Of a DNA stretch of 64,000 bases, positions 23,479 through 32,129 are shown in pieces. The position numbers and the translations under genes were made by a program. Below the pieces are notes generated by a model. That model had not been told where the DNA came from. It made no database searches and was given only the letters and a program-made list of their open reading frames with translations. Position 1 is the first letter of the stretch, and the number at the start of each line of letters is the position of its first letter. Origin of the DNA: CAVSSX01 sp963730735 (GTDB lineage: Bacteria > Actinomycetota > Acidimicrobiia > Acidimicrobiales > RAAP-2); contig CAVSSX010000008.1 of NCBI GenBank assembly GCA_963730735.1, positions 62,001-126,000 on the forward strand. The letters are read 5' to 3'.

Positions 23479-23484
23479 ACCCTA
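23479..23484 (-). promoter_or_regulatory. -10 element of dop (leaderless type)
   Basis: TAGGGT on the minus strand, 6 nt before the GTG start at 23472; no Shine-Dalgarno sequence. It would drive dop-pup-prcB-prcA. Confidence 0.5.
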
Positions 23485-23548
23485 CCCGCTCACCGTCGGC
23501 CCACCGGGGGTCGGCGACCGGTGTCGACCGGTCGACCCGAGGTGGGTC

Positions 23549-25354
23549 TCAGAGGTACTGCCCGGTGCCGACCCGCTCGATGGCACGGCCGCCCGTGGTC
23601 TCGCGGTCCTCGCTGATGAGGGTGCGGATGTACACGATGCGCTCGCCCTTCTTGCCGGAGATCTTGGCCCAGTCGTCGGGGTTGGTCGTGTTCGGGAGGT
23701 CCTCGTTCTCCTTGTACTCCTGGCGGATCGACTCGAGCAGGTCGCTCGTGCGGATCCCCCGACCGTCACCGGCGATGACCCGCTTGATGGCCAGCTTCTT
23801 GGCCCGGCGCACGATGTTCTCGATCATGGCCCCGGAGGCGAAGTCCCGGTAGTACAGGATCTCCTTGTCCCCGTTCTGGTAGGTCACCTCGAGGAACCGG
23901 TTCTCGTCGTCGGCCCGGTACATCTCGACGACCGTGTCCTCGATCATGGCCTGGACGGCCTTGGCCGTGTCGCCGCCGCCCCGGCTGGCCACGATCTCGG
24001 CGTCGATGGGCAGGTCGGGGGTGAGGTAGCGCGAGAAGATCTGCGAGGCCGAGTCCTTGTCGGGGCGCTCGATCCGGATCTTCACGTCGAGCCGGCCCGG
24101 ACGCAGGATGGCCGGGTCGATGAGGTCCTCCCGGTTGGAGGCACCGATGACGATCACGTCGCGCAGGGCCTCGACCCCGTCGATCTCGGCCAGCAGCTGG
24201 GGGACGATGGTCGACTCCATGTCCGAGCTGATGCCGGTGCCCCGGGTCCGGAAGAGCGAGTCCATCTCGTCGAAGAAGACGATGACCGGCACGCCCTCCT
24301 CGGCCTTCTCCCGGGCCCGCTGGAAGATCAGCCGGATCTGGCGCTCGGTCTCGCCCACGTACTTGTTCAAGAGCTCGGGGCCCTTGATGTTCAAGAAGTA
24401 GCTGCGGGTGTTGGTGTTCCCGGTGACCTGGGCCACCTTCTTGGCCAGCGAGTTGGCCACGGCCTTGGCGATCAGGGTCTTGCCACAGCCCGGCGGGCCG
24501 TAGAGCAGGATGCCCTTGGGCGCCGGCAGCTTGTGCTCGGCGTAGAGCTCGCGGTGCAGGTACGGCAGCTCCACGGCGTCGGTGATCGCCTCGATCTGGA
24601 CGTCCAGGCCGCCGACGTCGGCGTAGGTGATGTCGGGGACCTCTTCGAGCACCAGCTCCTCGACCTCGGGGCGGGGCAGCTTCTCGATGAGCAGCTGGGT
24701 CCGGCTGTCCATGAGGACGGCGTCGCCGGCCCGCAGGTGCACGCCGAGCAGCCCTTCGGACAGCTCGGCCACCCGCTCCTCGTCGGCCCGGGCGTAGACG
24801 ATGGCCCGGCGACCGTCCTCCAGCACCTCTTTCATGGTGACGATCTCGCCCGACATCTCGCCGTCACGGACCAGCACCACGTTGAGGGACTCGTTCAGCA
24901 CCACCTCGTTGCCCTTGGCGATGATGCCCGGGTCGATGTCGGGGTGCAGCGAGACGCGCATCTTGCGGCCGCCGGAGAACACGTCCACCGTGCCGTCCTC
25001 GTTCACGCCGAGGAAGGTGCCGTAGGCGGCCGGCGGCTGGGTGAGCTTCTCGACCTCCTCGCGCAGGGCGGCCAGCTGCTCCTTGGCCTGCTGGAGGGTG
25101 TAGGTCAGCTTCTCGTTCTGCGAGACGGCGTGGGACAGCTGGCCCTTGGACTCGAGCAGGCTCTCCTCGAGGGCCTGGACCCGACCGGGGCTCTCCTGGA
25201 GCCGGCGCCGGAGGGCCTTGACCTCTTCCTCGGTCTCGTCCAGCCGGGCGCGCAGCGCCTCGGCGATGGCCGCCGGGTCGTCACCCACCTCGGCTCCGAG
25301 GTGTTCGCGCCATTCGTGCTCTTCGGGACCAGTCGTCGGACCCACCTCCCACAT
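23549..25354 (-). CDS. arc: Proteasome-associated AAA ATPase ARC/Mpa
   Basis: The hexameric unfoldase that binds Pup and feeds substrates to the 20S core. The 601-residue protein has an N-terminal coiled coil (about 30-100) and two OB-fold repeats (about 105-235). One AAA domain follows with Walker A GPPGCGKTLIAKAVA and Walker B VIVFFDEMDSLF. It ends in GTGQYL; the terminal Q-Y-L is the motif that docks on the proteasome alpha ring. The -10 TAGGGT upstream leaves a leader of only a few nucleotides. The stop is 76 bp before the dop start. Confidence 0.97.
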   Translation of the reverse strand: MWEVGPTTGPEEHEWREHLGAEVGDDPAAIAEALRARLDETEEEVKALRRRLQESPGRVQALEESLLESKGQLSHAVSQNEKLTYTLQQAKEQLAALREEVEKLTQPPAAYGTFLGVNEDGTVDVFSGGRKMRVSLHPDIDPGIIAKGNEVVLNESLNVVLVRDGEMSGEIVTMKEVLEDGRRAIVYARADEERVAELSEGLLGVHLRAGDAVLMDSRTQLLIEKLPRPEVEELVLEEVPDITYADVGGLDVQIEAITDAVELPYLHRELYAEHKLPAPKGILLYGPPGCGKTLIAKAVANSLAKKVAQVTGNTNTRSYFLNIKGPELLNKYVGETERQIRLIFQRAREKAEEGVPVIVFFDEMDSLFRTRGTGISSDMESTIVPQLLAEIDGVEALRDVIVIGASNREDLIDPAILRPGRLDVKIRIERPDKDSASQIFSRYLTPDLPIDAEIVASRGGGDTAKAVQAMIEDTVVEMYRADDENRFLEVTYQNGDKEILYYRDFASGAMIENIVRRAKKLAIKRVIAGDGRGIRTSDLLESIRQEYKENEDLPNTTNPDDWAKISGKKGERIVYIRTLISEDRETTGGRAIERVGTGQYL

Positions 25355-25369
25355 GGACGATCGGACCTC

Positions 25370-25375
25370 ACCCTA
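25370..25375 (-). promoter_or_regulatory. -10 element of arc
   Basis: TAGGGT on the minus strand, 15 nt before the ATG at 25354. The expected leader is about 8 nt, too short for a normal ribosome-binding site. Confidence 0.45.
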
Positions 25376-25464
25376 CCGGCACCTCGGACCCCCCGTGCGT
25401 ACAGCCCCGGACGGCCCGCTGGCCCGGGAAGGTGACCAACGCCACCTCGACGGGACCCGGGTAG

Positions 25465-25508
25465 TAGGATCTGTACCTCAGGTACCGCCGGACCGGCGCG
25501 TCCGGTCC
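25465..25508 (+). promoter_or_regulatory. -10 candidate and leader hairpin of the ferredoxin gene
   Basis: TAGGAT (25465-25470) could be the -10. Starting about 13 nt after its end, GGACCGG (25490-25496) and CCGGTCC (25502-25508) form a 7-bp hairpin with a 5-nt loop in the expected leader, about 70 nt before the ATG. No known riboswitch is recognised. Confidence 0.35.
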
Positions 25509-25577
25509 TCCCAGGTGATGGCCGGTGCAGGCCCCGCGGAGGACCGCCAACAGTTCACACGGGAGGAACGGCGTCTC

Positions 25578-25814
25578 ATGAAGGTCTGGATCGATCAGGA
25601 CCTGTGCACGGGCGATGGACTCTGCGAGGAGATCGCCCCGGCAGTCTTCACCTTGCTCGACGACGGGTTGGCCTACGTCAAGGAAGGCACCGACGTGAAG
25701 GACGACCCGGGCGGTTCGGCCGGGTTGGCCGCCGTGCCCGAGGACCTGGAGGACGCCGTGGTCGAGGCCTCCGAGGAGTGCCCCGGGGAGTGCATCTTCA
25801 TCGAGCGGGGCTGA
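25578..25814 (+). CDS. Small ferredoxin, probably [3Fe-4S]
   Basis: A 78-residue electron carrier. The cluster residues are in DLCTGDGLCEEIAPAVF (C-x5-C followed by x4-P) and SEECPGECIF. The spacing fits the actinobacterial 3Fe-4S ferredoxins that serve P450s and similar enzymes. An extra Cys, four residues after the third ligand, is unusual and might allow a different cluster. GGGAGGAA lies 9 nt before the ATG. The gene sits opposite to and between trmI and arc, two genes that are usual neighbours in actinobacteria. Confidence 0.85.
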   Translation: MKVWIDQDLCTGDGLCEEIAPAVFTLLDDGLAYVKEGTDVKDDPGGSAGLAAVPEDLEDAVVEASEECPGECIFIERG

Positions 25815-25830
25815 CCCCTCTCGACCGCTG

Positions 25831-25846
25831 ACCCCCTGTTGGGGGT
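25831..25846. terminator. Hairpin between the convergent ferredoxin and trmI genes
   Basis: ACCCCC-TGTT-GGGGGT is a perfect 6-bp stem with a 4-nt loop, 17 bp after the ferredoxin stop and 7 bp from the end of trmI. It is likely to act in both directions. No U-tract. Confidence 0.5.
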
Positions 25847-25852
25847 GCGAGC

Positions 25853-26635
25853 TCAGTCGGCCAGTCGCCGGGTGGTGGTGAGGAAGCCGGTGTGGCCGAC
25901 CATGCGGTGGTCGGGCCGGACCGAGCGGTCCTCGATGTGCCAGGTGCGCCGGAGCACCTCGACCGTCTCGGAGAGGCCGAAGGCGTCCCCCTCCAGGCTC
26001 TGGCGCAGCTGGGCCGTCTGGTTGATCGTCGGCAGGTAGGCCAGCAGGATCCCGCCCGGCCGCAACGCCCCGAGGAGGTGGGGCACCACCCGCCACGGCT
26101 CGGGCAGGTCCAGCAGCACCCGGTCGAGCCCCACCTCGTCGATGCCCTCGGTGACGTCGCGGATCTCCACCCGGTAGTCGGCGTCGGGCCCCACGAAGGC
26201 GGCCACGTTGGCCCGGGCCCGCTCGGCGAAGTCCTCCCGGATCTCGTAGCCGACCACGGCGGCCCCGGCCCGCAAGAGGGTCATGGACAGCGCCCCCGAG
26301 CCCACCCCGGCCTCGAGGACCCGTTGGCCGGGCCCGATGTCGGCGGCCAGCAGGATGGCCCCGAGGTCCTTCGGGTAGATGACCTGGGCCCCGCGCGGCA
26401 TCTTCAGCACCACGTCGGCCAGGGTCGGGCGCAGGCACAGGAAGTTGCGCCCGGTCGACCCGGTCACCGTCGAGCCTTCGGCGTTCCCGATGATGTCGTC
26501 GTGGGCCACGATCCCGGCGTGGGTGTGGAACTGGGTGCCGGCCCGCAGCGTCAGGAGGTAGCGGCGCTCCTTGGCGTCGATGAGCAGGATGCGCTCACCG
26601 TCGGCGAGCGGGCGGACGCCCGGCGGTCCCTCCAC
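25853..26635 (-). CDS. trmI: tRNA (adenine-N1)-methyltransferase TrmI
   Basis: Methylates A58 of the tRNA T-loop (A57/A58 in some species) with SAM. The 260-residue protein has an N-terminal beta domain (FHTHAGIVAHDDIIG, GSTVTGSTGRNFLCLRPT) and the linker MPRGAQVIYPKDLG. The Rossmann SAM motif is VLEAGVGSGALSM; DRVLLDLPEPW and GGILLAYLPTINQ form the catalytic face. The GTG at 26635 is the only start that fits after the upstream gene's stop, though its ribosome-binding site is weak. In mycobacteria this gene also lies close to mpa/arc. Confidence 0.92.
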   Translation of the reverse strand: MEGPPGVRPLADGERILLIDAKERRYLLTLRAGTQFHTHAGIVAHDDIIGNAEGSTVTGSTGRNFLCLRPTLADVVLKMPRGAQVIYPKDLGAILLAADIGPGQRVLEAGVGSGALSMTLLRAGAAVVGYEIREDFAERARANVAAFVGPDADYRVEIRDVTEGIDEVGLDRVLLDLPEPWRVVPHLLGALRPGGILLAYLPTINQTAQLRQSLEGDAFGLSETVEVLRRTWHIEDRSVRPDHRMVGHTGFLTTTRRLAD

Positions 26636-26640
26636 CCGAC

Positions 26641-26862
26641 TCAGGCGTCGGCCGAGGCGACCGGCGTCCCGGGCTGGCGGACAGTGATCTGGAGCCGCTC
26701 GCCGGCCTGGATCGGGACCGAGGTCACGAGGGAGCCGGCCCCGCTCCGCCGGGCCCGGCGCAGCAGGTACGTCGTGAGGGCGATGAGCAGCCACGCCCAG
26801 TGGTCGCCGAGCCAGGCCCGCTGGACCGCCGCCCGCATGAGGCGCCGGATGAGGAGGTCCAC
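26641..26862 (-). CDS. Small protein with one hydrophobic helix, unknown
   Basis: A 73-residue protein with a basic, amphipathic start (LIRRLMRAAVQRAWLGDHW) and a short hydrophobic stretch (AWLLIALTTYLLRRARR). A soluble tail ends it. No family recognised. It lies 5 bp upstream of trmI and 7 bp downstream of the next small gene, so the four minus-strand genes probably form one transcript. Confidence 0.6.
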   Translation of the reverse strand: MDLLIRRLMRAAVQRAWLGDHWAWLLIALTTYLLRRARRSGAGSLVTSVPIQAGERLQITVRQPGTPVASADA

Positions 26863-26869
26863 GAGGCCC

Positions 26870-27088
26870 TCAGAGCCGGCGGATCTCGACGACGGCCGAC
26901 TTCGTGGTGCCGCGTCGCTTACCGGCCAGGAAGACCAGGGTGAGGACGGCCAGGGCCACCGCCCCGCCGATCAGGAACACCGTGGGCAGGGCCCGCTCCT
27001 TCACCGCCTCGCCCTCGCCGATGACCTCGGCGTAGGCCTGCTGCAGGTCGTCCCGGGAGATGCGCCCGCCTGGGGTTGCCGGACTCAT
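26870..27088 (-). CDS. Small single-pass membrane protein, unknown
   Basis: A 72-residue protein with an acidic helical N-terminus (ISRDDLQQAYAEVIGEGE) and one membrane helix (LPTVFLIGGAVALAVLTLVF). A basic tail follows (AGKRRGTTKS). AAAGGAC lies just upstream of the ATG. ATGA overlap with the upstream membrane-protein gene indicates coupled translation. Pairs of this kind (two-helix plus one-helix membrane proteins) are frequent in actinobacteria without known function. Confidence 0.65.
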   Translation of the reverse strand: MSPATPGGRISRDDLQQAYAEVIGEGEAVKERALPTVFLIGGAVALAVLTLVFLAGKRRGTTKSAVVEIRRL

Positions 27089-27558
27089 GACTGTCCTTTC
27101 TCGGGCGTCGGCGCCCCGGCGCTGGCCGGGACCCGACGACGGGCGTTGTAGCCCTTGGTGATGCGCCACGCGGCCAGGGCGATCACCAGGATCGCCGCCG
27201 CCGTCACGATCAGGTACGGCAACCACGAGAGGTTGCCGGCGAACGTGGTGCCGGTCTCGGTCTGGAGCAGCCGGAGCAGGGCCACCAGCAAGAGGACCAG
27301 GCCGATGGCCAAGAGGAGCGAGCCGACGACGCCGAAGATCACGAAGTTGCCCAGCCCCCGGAGAGGCTCGATGGTCTCCTGCTTCAGGTAGTCGATGGTC
27401 AGCTGGACGGCGTCGTTGCCCGACTGGCGGACACCCTTGCCGCCCGACTTCTCACCACCGTCCCGCGTCCACAGCGCCACTCGGTCCGCACTCCTCCGTC
27501 TCGCCGGTCGCCCGGCGGGGCACCGTGGCGCCCCGAACCCCCTGTTGGGTGTGGTCAT
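27085..27558 (-). CDS. Two-helix membrane protein (phage-holin-III/YqjD-like), start uncertain
   Basis: The conserved part begins VQLTIDYLKQETIEPLRGLG and has two membrane helices: FVIFGVVGSLLLAIGLVLLL and LPYLIVTAAAILVIALAAW. This helix pair and the amphipathic N-terminus resemble the actinobacterial holin-like membrane family, whose role is unknown; nothing else suggests a phage. With the ATG at 27558 the protein has 157 residues, but the first about 45 are low complexity and GGGGAGG directly abuts the ATG, so a downstream GTG may be the true start. Confidence 0.6.
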   Translation of the reverse strand: MTTPNRGFGAPRCPAGRPARRRSADRVALWTRDGGEKSGGKGVRQSGNDAVQLTIDYLKQETIEPLRGLGNFVIFGVVGSLLLAIGLVLLLVALLRLLQTETGTTFAGNLSWLPYLIVTAAAILVIALAAWRITKGYNARRRVPASAGAPTPEKGQS

Positions 27559-27806
27559 CCTCCCCCGCCGCCGGTCGGCACCGCAAGCACGTCGACCAGC
27601 TCAGACCGCCGCCGGCGTCGCCGGACGGGCCGCGGGGGGCCCTCGGCGGCCGGGGGCCTCGGTCGCCGCCACTCGCCGTCCGGGCGGTCGTCGCCCCGTC
27701 GTGTTCGCGTTCCCGTCGCCCACCGGTCGACGGGCGGTCGCGCCGGGCGGCGAAAGGCCAGCTCCGAAGGGCCACGGAGCCCTGTCGGGCCAGGCAGGGA
27801 TATGGG

Positions 27807-27812
27807 TAGGGT
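27807..27812 (+). promoter_or_regulatory. -10 element of tkt (leaderless type)
   Basis: TAGGGT stands 6 nt before the ATG at 27819. The GTGAAGG between them overlaps the expected start site, so it cannot serve as a ribosome-binding site if transcription starts there. Confidence 0.5.
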
Positions 27813-27818
27813 GAAGGT

Positions 27819-29825
27819 ATGGCCACCACCTCCTCCACCGCCCTCGGTGACACCCAGATCGAGCAGCTCGGCATCGATGTCATCCGGGGTCTCGCCATGG
27901 ATGCGCCGGAGGCGGCCAAGAGCGGGCACAGCGGCACGGCGACGGCGCTCGCCCCGCTGGCCCACGTCCTGTTCACCCGGATCATGCGCCACGACCCGAC
28001 CGACCCCGAGTGGCCCGACCGGGACCGGTTCGTGCTGTCGAACGGCCACGCCTCGATCCTCTTGTACTCGATGCTCTATCTGACCGGCTACGACCTCGAC
28101 CTCGACGACCTGAAGGCCTTCCGCCAGCTGGAGAGCCGCACGCCGGGCCACCCCGAGCGCCGCCACACGGCCGGGGTCGAGGTGACGACGGGGCCGCTCG
28201 GCCAGGGCTTTTCCAACGCCGTCGGGATGGCGGTGGCCGAGCGCTTCAACCGGGCCCGCTTCGGGGCCGAGCTGTGCGACCACCACACCTTCGTGATCGC
28301 CGGCGACGGCTGCTTCGAGGAGGGCATCTCCCACGAGGCGGCCTCGCTGGCCGGCCACCTGGGCCTCGGCCGACTGGTCTGCATCTACGACGACAACCAC
28401 ATCTCGATCGACGGCCCGACCGAGCTGGCCTACACCGACAACGTGGCCGAGCGGTTCGCCGCCTACGGCTGGGACGTCGACAACATCGGTGAGGTGGCCA
28501 ACGACACCGACGCCATCGAGGCGGCCATCCGTCGGGGGATGGCGGTCGAGGACAAGCCCTCGCTGGTCATCCTGCGCAGCCACATCGGCTACCCCTCGCC
28601 CCACCTGGTGGACACGGCCAAGGCCCACGGCGACCCGTTCGGGGCCGACGAGATCCGGGCCACCAAGGAGGTCATGGGCCTGCCGGTGGACGAGACCTTC
28701 TGGGTGCCCGACGAGGTGATCGACCTCTACCGCAAGGTCGTCCCCCGGGGCCAGGCCCAGCGGGCCGAGTGGGAGGCCCGCCTGGCGGCGACGACCCAGG
28801 ACCGGGCGGCGTGGGACGCCGCCCAGGCCGGCCGGGGCCTGGAGGGCTGGTCGGCCAAGCTCCCGACCTTCGAGACGGGCACCTCGCTGGCCACCCGCCA
28901 GGCCGTCAAGGCCTGCGTGAACGGCACGGCCGAGGTGATCCCGGGCCTCTTGGTCGGGGCGGCCGACCTCACCGGCAACACCGGCGTGGCCCTGTCGGGC
29001 AGCGAGCCGCAGTCGATCGAGCACCCCGACGGCCGCCAGTTCCACTACGGCATCCGCGAGCACGGCATGGGCGGGATCATGAACGGCATGGCGGCCCACG
29101 GCGGGGTCCTGCCGGTCGGGGGCACCTTCTTCACCTTCAGCGACTACATGCGGGGTGCCGTGCGCCTGGCCGCGCTCTCCCAGCTCCACGTCGTGTACTC
29201 CTGGACCCACGACTCGATCGGGCTGGGCCAGGACGGCCCGACGCACCAGCCGATCGAGCACCTGGCCTCGCTCCGGGCCATGCCCGGGCTCCAGGTGGTC
29301 CGGCCGGCCGACGCCAACGAGACGGCCCAGGCCTGGAAGGCGGCCGTCGACTCCGACGAGCCGCTGGCCCTGGTGACCAGCCGCCAGGAGCTGCCGGTGC
29401 TGGCGGCCACGGCCGACCGCGGCCCGCAGGGCGTGGCCCGGGGCGGCTACGTCCTGGTGGACGAAGACGGGGGCCAGGCCCAGGTCGTGCTGATCGGGAC
29501 GGGCAGCGAGGTCCACCTCTGCGTGGACGCCGTGCCGCTGTTGGCCGAGCGGGGCATCCGGGCCCGGGTCGTCTCGCTCCCCTGTTGGGAGTGGTTCGAG
29601 GACCAGGACCGCTCGTACCGCGACGAGGTCCTCCCCCCGGGGATCCCTCGCCTGAGCGTCGAGGCCGGGACCTCGTTCGGCTGGGACCGCTACGCCGACG
29701 CCACCGTGTCGATCGACACCTTCGGCGCCTCGGCGCCGGGCGGGGTGGCGCTCGAGCACTTCGGCTTCACCGCCGACAACGTGGCCATCCGAGCCGCCGA
29801 GCTGGTCGGGTCGCACGGCGCCTGA
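27819..29825 (+). CDS. tkt: Transketolase
   Basis: Moves two-carbon units between sugar phosphates in the pentose phosphate pathway, with thiamine diphosphate and Mg2+. The 668-residue protein is normal in length. It has SGHSGTATALAPLAHVL in place of the common S-G-H-P-G, and DRFVLSNGHAS. The TPP/metal site is IAGDGCFEEGISHEAASLA with the following Asn in DDNHISIDG. TWTHDSIGLGQDGPTHQP is in the second domain. It leads a plus-strand run of pentose phosphate genes. Confidence 0.96.
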   Translation: MATTSSTALGDTQIEQLGIDVIRGLAMDAPEAAKSGHSGTATALAPLAHVLFTRIMRHDPTDPEWPDRDRFVLSNGHASILLYSMLYLTGYDLDLDDLKAFRQLESRTPGHPERRHTAGVEVTTGPLGQGFSNAVGMAVAERFNRARFGAELCDHHTFVIAGDGCFEEGISHEAASLAGHLGLGRLVCIYDDNHISIDGPTELAYTDNVAERFAAYGWDVDNIGEVANDTDAIEAAIRRGMAVEDKPSLVILRSHIGYPSPHLVDTAKAHGDPFGADEIRATKEVMGLPVDETFWVPDEVIDLYRKVVPRGQAQRAEWEARLAATTQDRAAWDAAQAGRGLEGWSAKLPTFETGTSLATRQAVKACVNGTAEVIPGLLVGAADLTGNTGVALSGSEPQSIEHPDGRQFHYGIREHGMGGIMNGMAAHGGVLPVGGTFFTFSDYMRGAVRLAALSQLHVVYSWTHDSIGLGQDGPTHQPIEHLASLRAMPGLQVVRPADANETAQAWKAAVDSDEPLALVTSRQELPVLAATADRGPQGVARGGYVLVDEDGGQAQVVLIGTGSEVHLCVDAVPLLAERGIRARVVSLPCWEWFEDQDRSYRDEVLPPGIPRLSVEAGTSFGWDRYADATVSIDTFGASAPGGVALEHFGFTADNVAIRAAELVGSHGA

Positions 29826-29886
29826 CCGCCCGACCCCCCCGCCCACCACCTCTACCCACTCCCCCCGAGCGACGAAGGAGAGCGCG

Positions 29887-31026
29887 ATGACCAAGCTGCA
29901 CGACCTCTACGACCAGGGGGGCCAGAGCCCCTGGCTCGACAACCTCCGCCGGGACTGGATCCACGACGGGAGCCTGGCGCAGATGCTCGAGAACGGCATC
30001 CGGGGCATCACGTCGAACCCGACGATCTTCGCCCACGCCATCGAGGGCCAGGACACCTACGACGACCAGTTCCGCCAGCTGATGGCCACCATGACGGTCG
30101 ACGACGCCTACTGGGAGCTGGTGATCACCGACATCATCGACGCCCTGGCGCTGCTCCGCCCCATCCACGAGGCGAGCGACCGGGTCGACGGCTACGTCTC
30201 GCTCGAGGTGTCCCCGGCCCTGGCCCACGACACCGACACCACCATCCGTGACGCCCGCATGCTGCACGAGCGGATCGCCGCCTCGAACCTGCTGGTGAAG
30301 GTGCCGGCGACGGCCGAGGGCGTGCCGGCCATCCGCCAGCTCATCTCCGAGGGCCGCAGCATCAACGTCACCCTGATCTTCGCCCTGGAGCGCTACGACG
30401 AGGTGATGGAGGCCTACCTCTCGGGCCTCGAGGCCTACGCCGCCAGCGGGGCCACCGACCTGTCCAACGTGGCCAGCGTGGCGTCGTTCTTCGTCAGCCG
30501 GGTCGACACCGAGATCGACCGCCGCCTGGAGACGCTGGCCGGCGGGCCCGAGGGCGACGCCGCCATCCTGGCCCTGCGGGGCACGGCGGCCGTGGCCCAG
30601 GCCCAGCAGGCCTACCAGCACTTCCTGCGCACGTTCTCCGGCCCCCGGTGGGAGGCCCTGGCGGCCAAGGGGGCCCGGGTCCAGCGGCCGCTGTGGGCGT
30701 CCACCTCGACCAAGAACGAGGCCTACCCCGACCTGCTCTACGTGGACTCGCTCATCGGGCCCGACACGGTCAACACCATGCCCGACGGCACCATCGACGC
30801 CTTCTCGGACCACGGCACGGTGGCCCGGACGGTGGACGCCGACCCGGCCGAGTCGGCGGCGGTGCTGGCCCGGCTGGCCGAGGTCGGCGTGGACCTGGTC
30901 GACGTCGGCCACACCCTGGAGGCCGAGGGGGTGGCGTCGTTCGCCAAGTCCTTCGACGAGCTCCTGCAGAAGCTGGCCGACAAGGCCAGCTCGTTCTCGT
31001 CGGGCTCGGGCGGCGGGGCCGTCTGA
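29887..31026 (+). CDS. tal: Transaldolase
   Basis: Transfers a dihydroxyacetone unit between sedoheptulose 7-phosphate and glyceraldehyde 3-phosphate. The 379-residue protein is of the long actinobacterial/cyanobacterial type. It has GIRGITSNPTIFAHAI at the N-terminus, the Schiff-base Lys in NLLVKVPATAEG, and INVTLIFALERYDEVMEAY. AAGGAGAG lies upstream of the ATG. It follows tkt by 61 bp, most likely on the same transcript. Confidence 0.95.
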   Translation: MTKLHDLYDQGGQSPWLDNLRRDWIHDGSLAQMLENGIRGITSNPTIFAHAIEGQDTYDDQFRQLMATMTVDDAYWELVITDIIDALALLRPIHEASDRVDGYVSLEVSPALAHDTDTTIRDARMLHERIAASNLLVKVPATAEGVPAIRQLISEGRSINVTLIFALERYDEVMEAYLSGLEAYAASGATDLSNVASVASFFVSRVDTEIDRRLETLAGGPEGDAAILALRGTAAVAQAQQAYQHFLRTFSGPRWEALAAKGARVQRPLWASTSTKNEAYPDLLYVDSLIGPDTVNTMPDGTIDAFSDHGTVARTVDADPAESAAVLARLAEVGVDLVDVGHTLEAEGVASFAKSFDELLQKLADKASSFSSGSGGGAV

Positions 31027-31181
31027 GCGCCCGAGGCGCGGGCGCCGGAACCCGGGTTCCCCCGGTCCCGGCCCGGGTGGAAGGATGACGGTCGGTTGGC
31101 CGTGGGCGCACACTCGCGCTCGGCGGTGGGCGCCGGTCCGGGCGAGTTGTTGGGCAGCACCGAGACGGAAGAAGGAGCACC

Positions 31182-32129
31182 ATGAAGATCGCAATGGTCG
31201 GGCTGGGCAAGATGGGCGCCAACATGACCGAGCGCCTGCTGAAGGGCGGCCACGAGGTCGTGGCCTTCGACCTGTCGAAGGAGGCCCGGGAGGCGGCGGC
31301 GGCCAAGGGTGCCGCCCAGGCGGCCAGCCTCGAGGAGCTGGCCGCCCAGCTCACCCCGCCCCGAGCCGCCTGGGTCATGGTCCCGGCCGGCAAGCCGACC
31401 GACGACACCGTGGCCGCCCTGGGTGAGCTCTTCGAGGCGGGGGACGTCATCGTCGACGGCGGGAACTCCAACTACAAGGAGGCCACGGCCATGGCGACCA
31501 AGCTGGCCGAGAAGGGCGTGGGCTTCGTCGACGCCGGCACCTCGGGCGGGGTCTGGGGCCTGACCGAGGGCTACTGCCTCATGGTCGGCGGCAGCGACAA
31601 GGACGTCGCCGTCGTCGAGCCGGCCTTCCTCACCCTGGCCCCGAAGGACGGCTACGCCCACGTCGGACCGGTCGGGGCCGGCCACTTCGTCAAGATGGTC
31701 CACAACGGCATCGAGTACGGCCTGATGCAGGCCTACGCCGAGGGCTTCGAGATCATGGGGGCGGCCGACGAGTTCGACCTCGACCTGCACGAGATCGCCT
31801 CGATCTGGCGCTACGGCTCGGTGGTCCGCAGCTGGCTCCTCGACCTGACCGAGCGGGCGCTGCGGCCCGACGCCGGCTTCGACGACATCAAGGGCACGGT
31901 GACCGACTCGGGCGAGGGCCGCTGGACGGTCGAGGAGGCCATCGAGCGGGCGGTGCCGGCCCCGGCCATCTCGGCCGCCCTCTACGCCCGGTTCGCCTCC
32001 CGCCAGACCGACGCCTTCTCGAACAAGCTGCTGGCGGCGTTGCGCAACCAGTTCGGCGGCCACGCCGTTACGCTCGAGGACGGGCAGGCGGGGATGGAGA
32101 CCCTGACCCCCAAGGGGGAGAGTGCGTGA
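31182..32129 (+). CDS. gnd: 6-phosphogluconate dehydrogenase, short (GntZ/YqeC-like) form
   Basis: Oxidatively decarboxylates 6-phosphogluconate to ribulose 5-phosphate. The protein has 315 residues against about 470 for classical Gnd and so belongs to the short form, which in characterised members often prefers NAD+. The nucleotide fold is MVGLGKMGANMTERLLKGGH. The substrate/catalytic regions are DAGTSGGVWGLTEGY, GAGHFVKMVHNGIEYG (catalytic Lys and Asn) and the C-terminal SRQTDAFSNKLLAALRNQFG. GAAGGAG precedes the ATG. Its stop overlaps the zwf start (GTGA). Confidence 0.93.
   Translation: MKIAMVGLGKMGANMTERLLKGGHEVVAFDLSKEAREAAAAKGAAQAASLEELAAQLTPPRAAWVMVPAGKPTDDTVAALGELFEAGDVIVDGGNSNYKEATAMATKLAEKGVGFVDAGTSGGVWGLTEGYCLMVGGSDKDVAVVEPAFLTLAPKDGYAHVGPVGAGHFVKMVHNGIEYGLMQAYAEGFEIMGAADEFDLDLHEIASIWRYGSVVRSWLLDLTERALRPDAGFDDIKGTVTDSGEGRWTVEEAIERAVPAPAISAALYARFASRQTDAFSNKLLAALRNQFGGHAVTLEDGQAGMETLTPKGESA

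Noticed and set aside
25831..27550. Shared 13-mer ACCCCCTGTTGGG at 25831 and 27537 as a repeated element
   Set aside because: Only the first copy forms a full stem at a gene end; the second lies at the start of a coding region. Two copies are not enough to call an element.
27085..27558. Phage holin as a sign of a prophage
   Set aside because: Only a loose two-helix resemblance; no phage structural, lysis or integrase gene is near, and the neighbours are housekeeping genes.
27555..29894. Long minus-strand frame opposite transketolase
   Set aside because: Transketolase motifs are intact on the plus strand; the opposing product has no domain and the Gly/Arg/Val-rich composition of a shadow frame.
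31047..31060. Perfect palindrome GGAACCCGGGTTCC between tal and gnd as an operator
   Set aside because: A single 14-bp GC-rich palindrome with no recognised regulator; it may equally be a weak hairpin. Left out of the feature list.
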